A DNA stretch of 64,000 nt from Levilactobacillus zymae (GTDB taxonomy: Bacteria; Bacillota; Bacilli; Lactobacillales; Lactobacillaceae): positions 1,798,001 through 1,862,000 of the forward strand of contig NZ_JAVLAS010000001.1 in NCBI RefSeq assembly GCF_032190635.1. The letters run 5' to 3'. Position 1 is the stretch's first letter. Each line of letters opens with the position of its first letter. Below the pieces are notes generated by a model. That model saw only the letters and a list, made by a program, of their open reading frames with translations, was not told the origin of the DNA and did not search any database. Positions 17,340 to 27,015 of this stretch are shown piece by piece. Position numbers and translations under genes: made by a program.

Positions 17340-17825
17340 CTATTCTACTTTTAACACTTTAACGGTCATATCACCGCCAGGCGTCGGGAAGGTGACGTTT
17401 TCGCCGACGCGGTGGCCTAACAAGCCCTTAGCGATGGGCGAATCGTTGGAGATCTTCCCCGCCATCGGGTCGGCTTCCGCCGCACCCACGATGGTGTATT
17501 CTTCCGGATCTTCGTCGGGGAGTTCCTGGAAGGTGACTTTCTTCCCCACGGAAATCTCGTCCTTATCCGTCCCATCGTTATCGATGATCTGCGCGTATTG
17601 AAGCATCCGCTCAACCGTACTGATCCGCGTTTCTAACATACTCTGTTCGTCCTTAGCGGATTCGTATTCGGAATTTTCCGAAAGGTCCCCGTAAGACCGC
17701 GCAATCTTAATCCGTTCAATCACTTTGGGCCGCTGAACCATCTTTAAATCTTCCAATTCGGCTTGGAGCTTTTCCTTACCTTCTTCAGTCATTGGATACA
17801 TCTTGTCTTCTGCCACAATGGCCAC
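17340..17825 (-). CDS. greA: Transcription elongation factor GreA
   Basis: Binds the RNA polymerase secondary channel and promotes cleavage of backtracked RNA. The 161-residue product has the N-terminal coiled coil with [22 protein letters not shown], holding the acidic tip residues, and the C-terminal FKBP-like domain ending [22 protein letters not shown]. Length and motifs are normal. It follows udk and mltG in the same direction. Confidence 0.97.
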   Translation of the reverse strand: MAIVAEDKMYPMTEEGKEKLQAELEDLKMVQRPKVIERIKIARSYGDLSENSEYESAKDEQSMLETRISTVERMLQYAQIIDNDGTDKDEISVGKKVTFQELPDEDPEEYTIVGAAEADPMAGKISNDSPIAKGLLGHRVGENVTFPTPGGDMTVKVLKVE

Positions 17826-17909
17826 CCCTTTTACCTGCTTAATTTTTTTAGACTGACGGTTGTTCCGTCACTTGGCCGGCACACATTCACCAGCGCTAAC
17901 TCCCCCATC

Positions 17910-18593
17910 TTAAATGGTGGTATCTTGATTGTCAAAAACTTCTTTATTTCCGTGTGCTTCCAGAATGGACCGAATCTTAGTGACTAACAGATCAATAGCC
18001 ACCTGATTTTCGCCCCCCTCAGGAACGATAATGTCAGCGTAACGCTTAGTAGGCTCCACAAACTGGTGATACATCGGCTTAACCGTCTTCAGATACTGAC
18101 CAATTACGGATTCCAAGGACCGATCACGTTCGTTCATGTCCCGTTGAATCCGCCGAATGATCCGAATATCGTCGTCGGTATCCACGAAGACCTTGATGTC
18201 CATCAGGTCCCGGAGCCGCTCATCATCGAGAATGAGGATGCCCTCCAAGATAATCACATCACGGGGTTCTTGGTGGATCGTTTCGTGACTACGCGTGAAT
18301 AGATTGTAATCATAAACGGGCTTTTCGATGGGCTCGTACCGCAGCAACTGTTTGAGTTGTTCGATTAACAGGTCCGTATCAAACGTCAAGGGATGGTCAT
18401 AGTTGACCGCCTTACGTTCTTCCATGGTCATGTCCGCCTGATCCTTGTAGTAAGAATCCTGTTGCAAAATCATGATGGAGTGCCCCACCAATTGATTAAA
18501 GATTGCCCGGCTAACGGTCGTCTTGCCACTGCCGGAACCCCCGGTTACCCCAATGATGATTGGTCGTTTCTTATCTGCCAACACTGTCGCCAT
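17910..18593 (-). CDS. udk: Uridine kinase
   Basis: Phosphorylates uridine and cytidine in pyrimidine salvage. The 227-residue product has the P-loop [12 protein letters not shown] (15-26), the [10 protein letters not shown] segment that binds substrate, NYDHPLTFD, and [12 protein letters not shown]. It begins three bases after the mltG stop codon and precedes greA, an order also found in Bacillus and other lactobacilli. Confidence 0.96.
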   Translation of the reverse strand: MATVLADKKRPIIIGVTGGSGSGKTTVSRAIFNQLVGHSIMILQQDSYYKDQADMTMEERKAVNYDHPLTFDTDLLIEQLKQLLRYEPIEKPVYDYNLFTRSHETIHQEPRDVIILEGILILDDERLRDLMDIKVFVDTDDDIRIIRRIQRDMNERDRSLESVIGQYLKTVKPMYHQFVEPTKRYADIIVPEGGENQVAIDLLVTKIRSILEAHGNKEVFDNQDTTI

Positions 18594-18596
18594 CCT

Positions 18597-19757
18597 TTAC
18601 TTATTATCGCTTGCTAATGAACTAGTTAATGCCTGATGTTGATCGTACGTGGTCGAGAAGTAGACTTTCCCGGTCTTGGTATTCGCAATGAAGTAGTAAT
18701 AATTCTTACTGCGAGCCGCCGGATGTAGAACCGCCTTAATGGCCGAAACACTCGGATTATCGAACGGTCCGGGCCCATAACCCGTGTGCACGTAGAGGTT
18801 ATACGGCGATTTAACCTTTAGGTCTTTGTTGGTCAAGGTCTTCTTGGTCGTCTTCAGGGCGTACTGGACGGCAATATCAGACTGTAGGGCCATATTCGCG
18901 TCGATCCGGTTTAAGAAGACCCCGGCAATCTTATCACGATCGGTCTGACTGACCCCTTCGCGTTCGACCAACGACGCCAAGGTCAACGTTTCTTGAACGG
19001 TGAGCTTTTGCTTCTTAATGGTCTTATAGCTGCCCTGTAGGTTCTGATCCGTCTTGGCCACCATCTCGGTAATCAGTTGTTTCAACGTCATCTTCTTACC
19101 GGCCTGATACGTGGCTGGCGCCAGGTAGCCTTCCAACCGGTACCGGACGTTTTTGGCCTGCTTAGCCGATCCCAACAATTGCGGGTACTTAGCGGCCAAT
19201 TGATTAAAGAAGGTCTGATTCTTCATCAAGTTCAGAAATTCCTTCTTGGTGAAGTCCGTTTGGATTGGAATCTCGGCGGCTAACTGATCGACCGTTTCCC
19301 CTTCCCGGACTAAGACCTTACCGGCCGTACTTTGGATGGGTTCGGCTGAGCCCCCCAATTGTAACTGCTTGGCGATGGTGTTCAGCGTCATCGACGGCTT
19401 TAACTGGTAATATCCCGCCCGAAAGTTCGTGAACTTATGGGACTTGACGTAGTAGTTAAAGACCATCCCACTCTGAACCACCTTCTTGTCTTGTAAGATC
19501 TGTCCAATCTTATTCGACGTTGCCCCCATGGGAACGTGGACCTGTACCACGTTTTCGTTACTGGTGTCTAGGGGCTTTAAAGCTGACTGGAAAAATTGAT
19601 AACCAAAAATTCCAATCGCCACTGCTAAAATGACTAATAAACTGGCCACACCCACCATGATCCGCCGACCGAACGAGCTGCGTTTCGGGCCTTTAGACTG
19701 ACGAGTAGGCGTAGGATCCGTGCCATTATCCAACTTTTTTCCTCCGTTCTCTGCCAT
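18597..19757 (-). CDS. mltG: Endolytic murein transglycosylase MltG
   Basis: Cuts nascent glycan strands in the periplasmic-equivalent space and may end chain growth. The 386-residue product has a charged cytosolic N-terminus, one membrane helix at about 33-55, a LysM-like region and the YceG catalytic domain: TLASLVEREGVS contains the expected catalytic Glu265, followed by RDKIAGVFLNRI and LQSDIAVQYAL. It opens the mltG-udk-greA unit. Confidence 0.95.
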   Translation of the reverse strand: MAENGGKKLDNGTDPTPTRQSKGPKRSSFGRRIMVGVASLLVILAVAIGIFGYQFFQSALKPLDTSNENVVQVHVPMGATSNKIGQILQDKKVVQSGMVFNYYVKSHKFTNFRAGYYQLKPSMTLNTIAKQLQLGGSAEPIQSTAGKVLVREGETVDQLAAEIPIQTDFTKKEFLNLMKNQTFFNQLAAKYPQLLGSAKQAKNVRYRLEGYLAPATYQAGKKMTLKQLITEMVAKTDQNLQGSYKTIKKQKLTVQETLTLASLVEREGVSQTDRDKIAGVFLNRIDANMALQSDIAVQYALKTTKKTLTNKDLKVKSPYNLYVHTGYGPGPFDNPSVSAIKAVLHPAARSKNYYYFIANTKTGKVYFSTTYDQHQALTSSLASDNK

Positions 19758-19839
19758 AGTCTTCTACATTATACAGAACTTCGGGGCCGACGAAAACCGG
19801 CAAGACCCACTTTGACAAAAATGTAATCTTTTAAATCGG

Positions 19840-19879
19840 TAAAAACGCGCACAATCCCGAAGGACCGTCCGCGTTTTTA
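19840..19879 (-). terminator. Terminator of pheST
   Basis: In the minus sense, AAAAACGCGGACGG and the complementary CCGATTGTGCGCGTTTTT-type arm form a GC-rich stem ending in a T-run (plus-strand AAAAACGCG at 19841 and CGCGTTTTT at 19870). It lies just after the pheT stop codon. Confidence 0.82.
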
Positions 19880-19896
19880 CCGGTTTTTCACGAATT

Positions 19897-22308
19897 TTAG
19901 CGAATCTCCGCGCCTAATTCGTCCTGTAGGCGTTTCGTGACCTTCTCGAAGGCTTGCGTGACCGCGTCGTCGACCAACGTGGCGTGCTTGTCTTGGTACG
20001 TCAGGGTGTACGCTAAGGACTTCTTACCCTTAGGTACCTTCACCCCGTCGTAAACGTCAAACAACTTCACGGATTGGAGGTAGGCGCCCCCACGCCGCTC
20101 GATCAACGCCACTACTTGTTCGTTGGTCACAGCATCGTCGACCAACATGGCGATATCGCGCGTAATCGTCGGGTACCGCGAAATCACATCGTACTGGTTT
20201 TCTTGCTTAGGCATGTCGATGATGGCTTGCAGATTCAAGTCGAAGACGTAGGTCGCCCCGATCTTAAAGCGCTTAGCAATCGTCGGGTGGACCTGCCCCA
20301 TGAACCCGATCTTGTGCCCGTGGATCAGAATGTCCGCGGTCCGACCAGGGTGCATTTCCGGCATCTCAGTGTTGGGCTCGTAGGTCACGTCACCCTTGAC
20401 CGCCATATCTTGCAGGTAAGCCGCCACGATGCCCTTCCACTGGTAGAAGTCCACGTCTTGGGCCGGTTGGTTCCAAGCAGCGGGCACCAGTTGGCCCGTG
20501 ATGGCGCCGGCAATGTGTTCCTCTTCGGCTGGGCGATCCTGACCGTCCTGACGGTAGAAGACCCGACCCTGTTCGTACAAGGCCACATCTTTGACCTTCC
20601 GGGCGGTGTTGTAGGCGATATCGTCTAACAGCCCGGTGACCATGTTCATCCGTAAGACCGCGTGATCCACACTCATCGGCCAAGCCAGCTTGGTGACCTG
20701 ACTGTCCGGATGGGTCAAGAACATCTTGGCCTTATCTTCGGTGGTCAACGCGTAGGAAATGGCCTGGTTCAAGCCCAAACCTTCCAGCGACTTGCGCGTG
20801 GCGCGCATCAAGCGTTGTGCCGGGGTTAACCGGCCCTGCGTCATCCGGCCCGTGGGTAAGGTCACAGGCAGGTTATCGTAGCCGTAGATCCGGGCGATTT
20901 CCTCTAATAAATCGGCCGGGATATGGATGTCGTTACGCCGGATTGGTACCGTGACGGTCAGTTCATCGCCGGTAACCTTGACGGTGAAGCCGAGCGTTTC
21001 TAAGATATGACTGACCTGGTCCATGGTCAACTCGGTCCCAAGCACGGCATTGACGTGCGTCAAGGTCAACGAAATCACGGCTGGTTCAGGCTGGTGGTTA
21101 CTGCCCACGGCCGTCCCGGTCTGCACCGTGCCGGCCGCTAATTCGGTCAGCATCTGAGCGGCGGCGTCCAAGGCGTCTTGGACCCCGGCCTGGTTAACGC
21201 CCCGTTCGAAACGTTGGGACGCGTCGGTGTGCAGGTGGTGGCGTTGGGCCGCCTTGCGGATGTGGTCGTGTTCAAACACGGCGGCCTCGACGGCAACCGT
21301 GACGGTCTGATCACTGATGGCCGTGGATAAGCCTCCCATGACCCCGGCTAAGGCGATGGGCGCCTGGCTGTCGGCAATCACGATGTCGCTGGGGTCCAAC
21401 TCGTGGTCGTTTTCGTCTAAGGTGGTCAGCGTTTCACCGGCCTGAGCGGTCCGCACGTAAACGTCCTGACCGCTGAACTTTCCGTAGTCAAAGGCGTGCA
21501 AAGGTTGGCCGTACTTCAACATGACGTAGTTGGTGATGTCCACCACGTTGTTGATTGGCCGTAACCCGGCGTTCCAGAGGTGAATCTGTAACCACATCGG
21601 ACTCGGGGCAATCTTGATGTCGCGAACCAAGCGCATCCGGTATTGCGGTGCCAGGCTGTCGTCGACGTGCAAGCTAAGTTGCGTGTCGATGGCGTCCCCA
21701 GCCTCGATCACGTGCGGCGTGTCTAACGTTACCGGTTGGTCGTAAATGGCGGCCAAGTCGCGTAAGGTCCCGTTTAAGCTCAGCATGTCTCCCCGGTTAG
21801 GCGTCACGTCGAGGTCGATCAGGCTATCGTTCATCCCTAACAGGTCGAACACGGGTGCCCCCGGTTGCACGTCGGCGGGCAACACGTAAATGCCGTCGAC
21901 GTAGTCCTTAGGCACGACTTCTTCGGGGAAGCCGATTTCTTGTAAGGCACAGACCATGCCGTCGGATTCGACCCCGCGCATCTTGGAGCGCTTGATCTTC
22001 ACGTTGTCGGCGATCCGCGACCCTGGCAGTGCCACGATCACGTTTTGCCCTGCGGCGATGTTCGGTGCGCCACAGACGATCTGGGACGGTTCGTCGTCCC
22101 CAACGTCAATCTCACAGATGTGTAAGTGATCGGAATCGGGATGGGCCTGGACACTGAGGACGTGGCCGACCACGATCTTCTTTAAGCCGTCACTGGGCGT
22201 GACCACGCTGTCGACTTCCACGGAAGTCCGTTCGATCTTTTCCGCCAGGTCAACGGCAGAAACGTCTAAATTGAGATACTCTTTAATCCAGTTGTATGAA
22301 ATCTTCAT
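19897..22308 (-). CDS. pheT: Phenylalanine-tRNA ligase beta subunit
   Basis: Forms the alpha2-beta2 enzyme with PheS. The 803-residue product has an N-terminal EMAP/tRNA-binding domain (about 40-150, with HPDSDHLHICEIDVG), B3/B4 editing region with GVMGGLSTAISD and PNRGDMLSLNG, B5 domain and a C-terminal anticodon-binding FDX-ACB domain (KLFDVYDGVKVPKGKKSLAYTL). It starts nine bases after the pheS stop. The separate YtpR protein (59141-59782) carries the same tRNA-binding domain. Confidence 0.97.
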   Translation of the reverse strand: MKISYNWIKEYLNLDVSAVDLAEKIERTSVEVDSVVTPSDGLKKIVVGHVLSVQAHPDSDHLHICEIDVGDDEPSQIVCGAPNIAAGQNVIVALPGSRIADNVKIKRSKMRGVESDGMVCALQEIGFPEEVVPKDYVDGIYVLPADVQPGAPVFDLLGMNDSLIDLDVTPNRGDMLSLNGTLRDLAAIYDQPVTLDTPHVIEAGDAIDTQLSLHVDDSLAPQYRMRLVRDIKIAPSPMWLQIHLWNAGLRPINNVVDITNYVMLKYGQPLHAFDYGKFSGQDVYVRTAQAGETLTTLDENDHELDPSDIVIADSQAPIALAGVMGGLSTAISDQTVTVAVEAAVFEHDHIRKAAQRHHLHTDASQRFERGVNQAGVQDALDAAAQMLTELAAGTVQTGTAVGSNHQPEPAVISLTLTHVNAVLGTELTMDQVSHILETLGFTVKVTGDELTVTVPIRRNDIHIPADLLEEIARIYGYDNLPVTLPTGRMTQGRLTPAQRLMRATRKSLEGLGLNQAISYALTTEDKAKMFLTHPDSQVTKLAWPMSVDHAVLRMNMVTGLLDDIAYNTARKVKDVALYEQGRVFYRQDGQDRPAEEEHIAGAITGQLVPAAWNQPAQDVDFYQWKGIVAAYLQDMAVKGDVTYEPNTEMPEMHPGRTADILIHGHKIGFMGQVHPTIAKRFKIGATYVFDLNLQAIIDMPKQENQYDVISRYPTITRDIAMLVDDAVTNEQVVALIERRGGAYLQSVKLFDVYDGVKVPKGKKSLAYTLTYQDKHATLVDDAVTQAFEKVTKRLQDELGAEIR

Positions 22309-22317
22309 GGTTGGCGA

Positions 22318-23364
22318 TTATCCTTTCTTCGTGAATTGGGTGAGGAAGCGTACATCGTTTAAGTAGAAATTCCGGATGTCGTCAACCCCGTATTTCAGCA
22401 TCGCAAACCGGTCGGGCCCGACCCCAAAGGCGAAACCGCCGTAAACGTCGGGATCCACGCCGGCCATCTTCAAGACGTTCGGGTGAACCATCCCGGCCCC
22501 TAAGACTTCGATCCAGCCGGTGTTCTTGCAGACGTTACACCCCTTGCCCCCACAGTTGAAGCAGGTGATGTCGGCTTCCACGGATGGTTCAGTGAACGGG
22601 AAGTAACTCGGCCGTAACCGCACGTCGAACTTGTCGCCGAAGAGTTCGTGGGCCAAGACTTGTAAGGTCCCCTTCAGATCGGCCATGGTGATGTGCTTGT
22701 CGATGACCAGGCCTTCCACCTGATGGAATTGGTGGGAGTGGGTTGGATCATCGGTATCGCGCCGGTAAACCACACCGGGTGAGATCATCTTCAACGGGCC
22801 CTGGCTAAAGTCGTGCTTTTCCAACGTCCGGGCCTGCATCGGGGAGGTCTGCGTGCGCATCAAGATTTCCTTGGTGATGTAGAACGTATCCTGCATGTCC
22901 CGAGCGGGGTGGTTCTTGGGTAAGTTCATCATTTCGAAGTTGTACTTGTCTTCTTCAACTTCCGGACCACTCAAGACCTGGTAACCCATGCCCAAGAACA
23001 AGTCCTCAATTTGATCAATAATTTGTTGAATCACGTGGGGCTCACCCTTCGCCACCGGGGTCCCTGGTAACGTCACGTCCAGAGTTTCCTTGGCTAAGCG
23101 GGCGTTTAAGACCGCGTTTTCCAGTTCCTCGCGCCGCTTGGCCAACGCATTGGTCAAGTCGTCGCGAACTTCGTTAGCAAACGCCCCAACCTTTGGCCGT
23201 TCACTGGCATCGAGATCGCGCATCCCCCGCAAAACTTCGGTGATGGGTCCCTTTTTCCCTAACAAACTGACCCGAATCTGATTGACATCCTTCAGATCGT
23301 CAGAGTGTTGAATATCCGTCAAGCCCTTTTGGCGCAGCTCGGTGAGTTTATCCTTTAACGACAT
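22318..23364 (-). CDS. pheS: Phenylalanine-tRNA ligase alpha subunit
   Basis: Catalytic subunit. The 348-residue product has an N-terminal coiled coil and the class II core: motif 2 region [37 protein letters not shown], the [19 protein letters not shown] segment and motif 3 [22 protein letters not shown]. The gene is first of pheST and is preceded by a T-box leader. Confidence 0.97.
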   Translation of the reverse strand: MSLKDKLTELRQKGLTDIQHSDDLKDVNQIRVSLLGKKGPITEVLRGMRDLDASERPKVGAFANEVRDDLTNALAKRREELENAVLNARLAKETLDVTLPGTPVAKGEPHVIQQIIDQIEDLFLGMGYQVLSGPEVEEDKYNFEMMNLPKNHPARDMQDTFYITKEILMRTQTSPMQARTLEKHDFSQGPLKMISPGVVYRRDTDDPTHSHQFHQVEGLVIDKHITMADLKGTLQVLAHELFGDKFDVRLRPSYFPFTEPSVEADITCFNCGGKGCNVCKNTGWIEVLGAGMVHPNVLKMAGVDPDVYGGFAFGVGPDRFAMLKYGVDDIRNFYLNDVRFLTQFTKKG

Positions 23365-23404
23365 GTTTCATCCTCCATTTCTTCTCATACCAACGATGGG
23401 CAGA

Positions 23405-23655
23405 CGCCATAAAAAAAACGCCCCGGCCCTCAATTAAGAGGGACGAAACGTTTCGCGGTACCACCCTGATTCAGCGACTCATTGCGTCGCCACACTCAGA
23501 CATGATAACGGTCATTCACCGGTGGGTCATTCCTTACACCACGTAAGTCCCGACCACAACTCCAGAACTGAATTCACTGAGTCCGTTTTGAGGTCTTCTT
23601 CCAGTCGTGGAAAACCCTTCCTGGCAAAACAGCCCGGTTACTACTTTTCTATCAT
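23405..23655 (-). promoter_or_regulatory. T-box riboswitch of pheST (phenylalanine)
   Basis: In the minus sense the leader has the T-box core GGGTGGTACCGCG at about 23468-23455, followed by a terminator stem with CCCTC...GAGGG and GGGGCGTTTTTTTT (about 23448-23411). A TTC triplet at 23572-23570, in GAATTCAG of the stem I region, is the likely specifier for tRNA-Phe. Uncharged tRNA-Phe is expected to favour antitermination and pheST expression. Confidence 0.92.
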
Positions 23656-23710
23656 CGTTTTTAGCTATTGAACTCGGTTTAAGATTACCGGTTTTTCGCC
23701 GGCCTGTCAA

Positions 23711-24079
23711 CTACTTCTCGGCCGGAGTCGGTGAACACGACCATTTGTCGGACCACGCGTGCACCGCCGTCATCACGGCTTGTAGTTCCTGGCCCTTCTG
23801 AGTCAATTCATACTCGATCAACGCATTATCGGGGAAAGTTTGCCGCACAATTACCCCGTTGGTTTCTAGTTCCTTCAACCGTTCCACTAAGACCCGGTCA
23901 CTACACCGTGGAACCTTATGCGCCAAATCTCGAAAGCGCTGGGGCCCCTCCTGCAAGAGGACGTCGATGATCAAGCCGTTCCACTTTTTTCCTAGGAAGG
24001 AAAAAGTGCGTTCAAAGCGCGGACAAAGCGTAAAATCAACCGGCGTACTGGCATCTTGGGTTGACATCATTTGCATCAT
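23711..24079 (-). CDS. HxlR-family transcriptional regulator
   Basis: A 122-residue winged-helix protein. The signature is LCPRFERTFSFLGKKWNGLII, then RFRDLAHKVPRCSDRVLVERLKEL, the recognition helix region, and IEYELTQKGQEL. GGAGGCGAATTG precedes several closely spaced ATG codons (24079, 24076 and further ones), so the exact start is uncertain. It stops 55 bases after the pheST leader begins and lies downstream of the broken HD-domain gene. Its target is unknown. Confidence 0.88.
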   Translation of the reverse strand: MMQMMSTQDASTPVDFTLCPRFERTFSFLGKKWNGLIIDVLLQEGPQRFRDLAHKVPRCSDRVLVERLKELETNGVIVRQTFPDNALIEYELTQKGQELQAVMTAVHAWSDKWSCSPTPAEK

Positions 24080-24109
24080 CAATTCGCCTCCTTATCAGTT
24101 AATTACCCG

Positions 24110-24443
24110 TTAAGCGTTAGGCGTAACCTTAGCCCACCAGGTGTGCATGTGTCGCCGAGCCGGCCCGGAAAACTCGTGCACGGCTTCGTAGTCGTCGACT
24201 AACGACACAATCATACTTTCACGGTATTTAGGGACGGCCAACGTCGCCCCCCACATGTGTTTTAAGATGATATCTTTTTCCATGGGGCTTAAATCCGTTA
24301 ACTTCTCGGCGTTACGCAACGCCACCCGCGGGTGGATAAAGGCGTGGGAACCTAAATCAAACTTCGTGGTCCGCCAATCATAGTAAAACAAATCGTGTAA
24401 TAACCCACCCCGTGCCGTGGCCCGGGTGTTTAAATGCAACTTT
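24110..24443 (-). pseudogene. HD-domain protein, C-terminal part (broken by IS)
   Basis: The 3' two thirds of a gene for an HD-domain, probably metal-dependent phosphohydrolase. The preserved part starts KLHLNTRATARGGLLHDLFYYDW, with the HD pair, and continues with DLGSHAFIHPRVALRNAEKLTDLSPMEKDII to KVTPNA. The frame is open upstream into the IS left end but those 35 or so residues are IS-derived. The missing N-terminus lies at 25519-25690, where KLHLNTRATAR occurs again. The uninterrupted protein would have been about 167 residues. Confidence 0.88.
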
Positions 24444-25518
24444 GGCTCTATACTTTTTCCTGTTGATGAACTACCAATGTGGTAATCTATTAACAGGATT
24501 TTTTTGAAAAAAAAAGAGGCCCACAGGTCCCCACACACAAAAAAATCCACCCACTACAGCATCATCAAAGGATGTGAGAAACCATGAACCCTATAGATAA
24601 TAATATAAAATTTTCACTCAGTATTAAAGACCCAAATGTTATTTTTTTCAGTTATAAGCATCAATTCATAAAATCAAAACCTGCTAAAGTCTATGTTGCC
24701 AATGTAAAAGCCACTTATACAAGGTGTCCTCAATGTGGTTTTGAAAACTTTAGTCATAACGGACACTATGTGTCACGCGTTTCATATCCGTCGGCCAACG
24801 CTAGTGAGCCCGTCTATCTTGAACTTCATAAAGAACGATTAATCTGTAAAAATTGTGGAAACTCGGTAATGGCAACAACAGACCTCGTCAATAAGTATTG
24901 TAATATTTCCAAAGCTACCAGACAAAAAATATTCATGCATCTTCAGGATGATCGTACTCAGACTAGTATTGCTTTAGATAATAGTGTTTCTCCCAGTACC
25001 GTTTGTCGCTATTTAGACAACTATGATGATCTATTTCGGAGAAATTATCATTCTTTACCTGAGCACTTATCTATGGATGAATTTCGTGGTGTTGGCGGCG
25101 ATTTCCACTTTCTTTGTATTAACGGTGATGGTGATCATGAAATTCAACAGATCCTACCGGATCGCTTTAAACAAACTATTATTGATTACTTTAATAAGTT
25201 TGACAGCACCGCTAGAAAGCAAGTAAAGACAGTTTCTCTGGACCTTAATAGTTACTATCAAGATATCGCCAGATTGGTATTTCCAAATGCCAAAATAATT
25301 GTCGATCGTTTTCATATTGTTGCGATGATGACTAGATCTTTTAACCACCAAGTCGCGCCGGCCCGGAAAATTATGAAAGTCGTCGACTAACGACACAATC
25401 AATACATTTAGGAAACAATCCAACGTCGGAATATCTTTTTCCATGGATGCTTAAAATTCTACGCCTGGAAACTTCGTTTATTTAAAACAACTTCGTGCCG
25501 TGGCCCGGGTGTTTAAAT
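24444..25518 (+). mobile_element. ISL3-family element, right end replaced by patchwork sequence
   Basis: The left end is clear: GGCTCTATACTTTTTCC with a terminal-repeat look, then about 140 bases to the transposase start. The transposase frame is cut after about 255 residues. No matching right terminal repeat is visible. From about 25357 the sequence alternates between blocks identical to the HD gene (see the findings) and foreign AT-rich pieces, up to 25526. The element is markedly more AT-rich than its surroundings. Confidence 0.8.
24584..25390 (+). pseudogene. ISL3-family transposase, C-terminally truncated
   Basis: The 268-residue frame starts MNPIDNNIKFSLSIKD, has the N-terminal zinc-binding pairs CPQCGFENFSHNG and ICKNCGNSV, the helix-turn-helix TSIALDNSVSPSTVCRYL and the catalytic region LSMDEFRGV, VSLDLNSYYQDIARLVFPNAKIIVDRFHIV. 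Full-length ISL3 transposases have over 400 residues, so the C-terminal third with the last catalytic acid is missing. The last ten or so residues (PARKIMKVVD) are encoded by HD-gene-like patches. It should be inactive. Confidence 0.88.
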
Positions 25519-25690
25519 GCAACTTTTTGGCAATCAAATAACTGTTGTATGAAACCGAAATGGAATGATCCAAGCGGTTTGAGTGGTGATGTTGGGTGTA
25601 ATTTGCCAAGCGTTGAACCGGTTCTTGAGCCAATAAATCCGCTACCAGAGCAACATATTCAGGGTCATCACGCCAAGTCAGTTTGGTCAT
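25519..25690 (-). pseudogene. HD-domain protein, N-terminal part (broken by IS)
   Basis: Starts MTKLTWRDDPEYVALVADLL and reads HHHSNRLDHSISVSYNSYLIAKKLHLN before entering the patchwork region, where the frame runs on through NTRATAR and ends SCFK. HSNRLDHS holds the first metal-ligand histidine of the HD fold. Joined with the part at 24110-24443 it gives one intact gene, so the interruption is secondary. Confidence 0.88.
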
Positions 25691-25821
25691 AGAATGCTTC
25701 CTTTTCGTTTAAATTTTAGCTATTCTCTCACTATGCTTTAATTACCCTATATCATACTGGCTTTTCACCAAATTGCAATGAAAATGTTCTATTTTACCCG
25801 GGATTAACCCTTTCTTAACGT

Positions 25822-26592
25822 TCACCCAAACAACCGAAACATCACAATGCCCGCCGCGACTGCCACGTTCAGCGACTCCGCTTGACCCTTGATAGGAATG
25901 TAAAGGTTCCGGGTCGTCAAGCGCTGCAGATCCGGGGCCATTCCGTTGCCCTCGTTACCCATCACAATGGCGCCCGCCGTCAGTGGATCGACGTTGCGGT
26001 AGTCCTGCGCCTGGGGGTCTAAATTGGTCCCATAGACGGGCAGGTGCCGCGTCGTAAACGTTTGAATCCAATCGTGGAGATCCGCCTCCACCAGTTGGAC
26101 GTGAAATTGACTGCCCTGCATCGAGCGCAGGACCTTGGGGAGGTAACGACTGGCACTTCCCCGTCCGAAGACCACCCCGGTTAAGCCGGCCGCGTCGGCC
26201 GTCCGCACCATGGTCCCGATATTACCAGGATCTTGGACCTGATCTAAGAACAGCCAACCGCCCTGAGCCGTGTGCGGATCAACGGGTGCCGTGTGCGGCA
26301 ACGGCACCGTGGCAAAGATTCCCTGCGGCGTATTGGCATCCCCGATGGTTTTGGCAATGCTATCGGTGACTTCAAAGCAATCCACGCCACCGGGCAGTAC
26401 GTCGGCATGCGCCGCTAATTGTTCAGCCGTTCCTAAAATTGCAGTTAACGGCTGGTGGGCTAAAATCGCCTCATGCACCAGATGCCAACCTTCTAATAGG
26501 TATGTTTGCGTTTGTTGCCGTCCCTTTTTGGTGGTTAATGACCGCCATTGCTTAACGCGCTTGTTTTGACTTGATGTAATTTTTTCTTTCAC
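25822..26592 (-). CDS. TrmH/SpoU-family RNA 2'-O-methyltransferase
   Basis: SPOUT methyltransferase acting on rRNA or tRNA. The 256-residue product has an N-terminal substrate-binding domain (SSQNKRVKQWRSLTTKKGRQQ) and the knotted domain with LDQVQDPGNIGTMVRTADAAG (motif 1), IVMGNEGNGM (motif 2) and IPIKGQAESLNVAVAAGIVMF (motif 3). It corresponds in position to Bacillus ysgA, which lies by pheST. The exact modified site is not deducible. Confidence 0.93.
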   Translation of the reverse strand: MKEKITSSQNKRVKQWRSLTTKKGRQQTQTYLLEGWHLVHEAILAHQPLTAILGTAEQLAAHADVLPGGVDCFEVTDSIAKTIGDANTPQGIFATVPLPHTAPVDPHTAQGGWLFLDQVQDPGNIGTMVRTADAAGLTGVVFGRGSASRYLPKVLRSMQGSQFHVQLVEADLHDWIQTFTTRHLPVYGTNLDPQAQDYRNVDPLTAGAIVMGNEGNGMAPDLQRLTTRNLYIPIKGQAESLNVAVAAGIVMFRLFG

Positions 26593-26702
26593 CGCTAGTT
26601 ACTCCCGTTTTCAAATTTAGCTTAATTCTAACATATCCCTAGGCACACCGGGACGGTCGCTGTATGATAGGACTAAAGTTTTCCGAAAAGAGGTGTCTGG
26701 TT

Positions 26703-26978
26703 GTGCACACACAACGTTATTTAATCTCGGGTCGGGTTCAGGGCGTCGGCTTTCGTTGGACCGCTAAACAGCTTGCCGACCGAATTGGGGTCACCGGCAC
26801 CGTGCAGAATCTAGGGACCGGCCAAGTCGCCATCGTTGCTAGCGGTGCGGCGGCTGCGCTCGCTAATTTTCGCCGCCACCTGCAGCACCCCCAATTATCT
26901 CCCTGGATTAAAGTGGTGAGCTTCGATGTGACCGACCTGCCCTTCCGTCGATTTGCCGACTTTTCAATAATTATTTGA
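26703..26978 (+). CDS. Acylphosphatase
   Basis: Hydrolyses acyl phosphates. The product of 91 residues has the active-site Arg in YLISGRVQGVGFRWTAKQLA and the Asn in VTGTVQNLGTGQV. I use the GTG at 26703 (VHTQRYLIS), with AAGAGGTG before it; the ATG at 26664 would add a 13-residue extension without a ribosome site. It precedes yidC in the same direction, a common pairing in Firmicutes. Confidence 0.93.
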   Translation: MHTQRYLISGRVQGVGFRWTAKQLADRIGVTGTVQNLGTGQVAIVASGAAAALANFRRHLQHPQLSPWIKVVSFDVTDLPFRRFADFSIII

Positions 26979-27015
26979 AAAAGACCGCTAAATCAAGTAA
27001 GATGTTGGTTGTTCA

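Larger units (their letters stand above)
24436..25526. repeat. 8-base direct repeats around the ISL3 insertion
   Basis: GCAACTTT at 24436-24443, followed directly by the IS end GGCTCTATACTTTTT, recurs at 25519-25526 before the rest of the HD gene. Eight-base target duplication is typical of the ISL3 family. The repeat is however embedded in a longer 33-base identity (24411-24443 and 25494-25526). Confidence 0.75.

Noticed and set aside
20074..20628. 184-codon plus-strand frame opposite pheT
   Set aside because: Antisense to conserved PheT domains, and its translation is a complement artefact without family similarity.
24490..24560. Homopolymer-rich stretch as a possible frameshift site
   Set aside because: The A- and T-runs lie in the non-coding left end of the ISL3 element, ahead of the transposase start.
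25154..25444. Minus-strand frame starting MEKDIPTLDCF
   Set aside because: The start resembles the HD protein only because of the patchwork repeat; the rest is antisense to the transposase.
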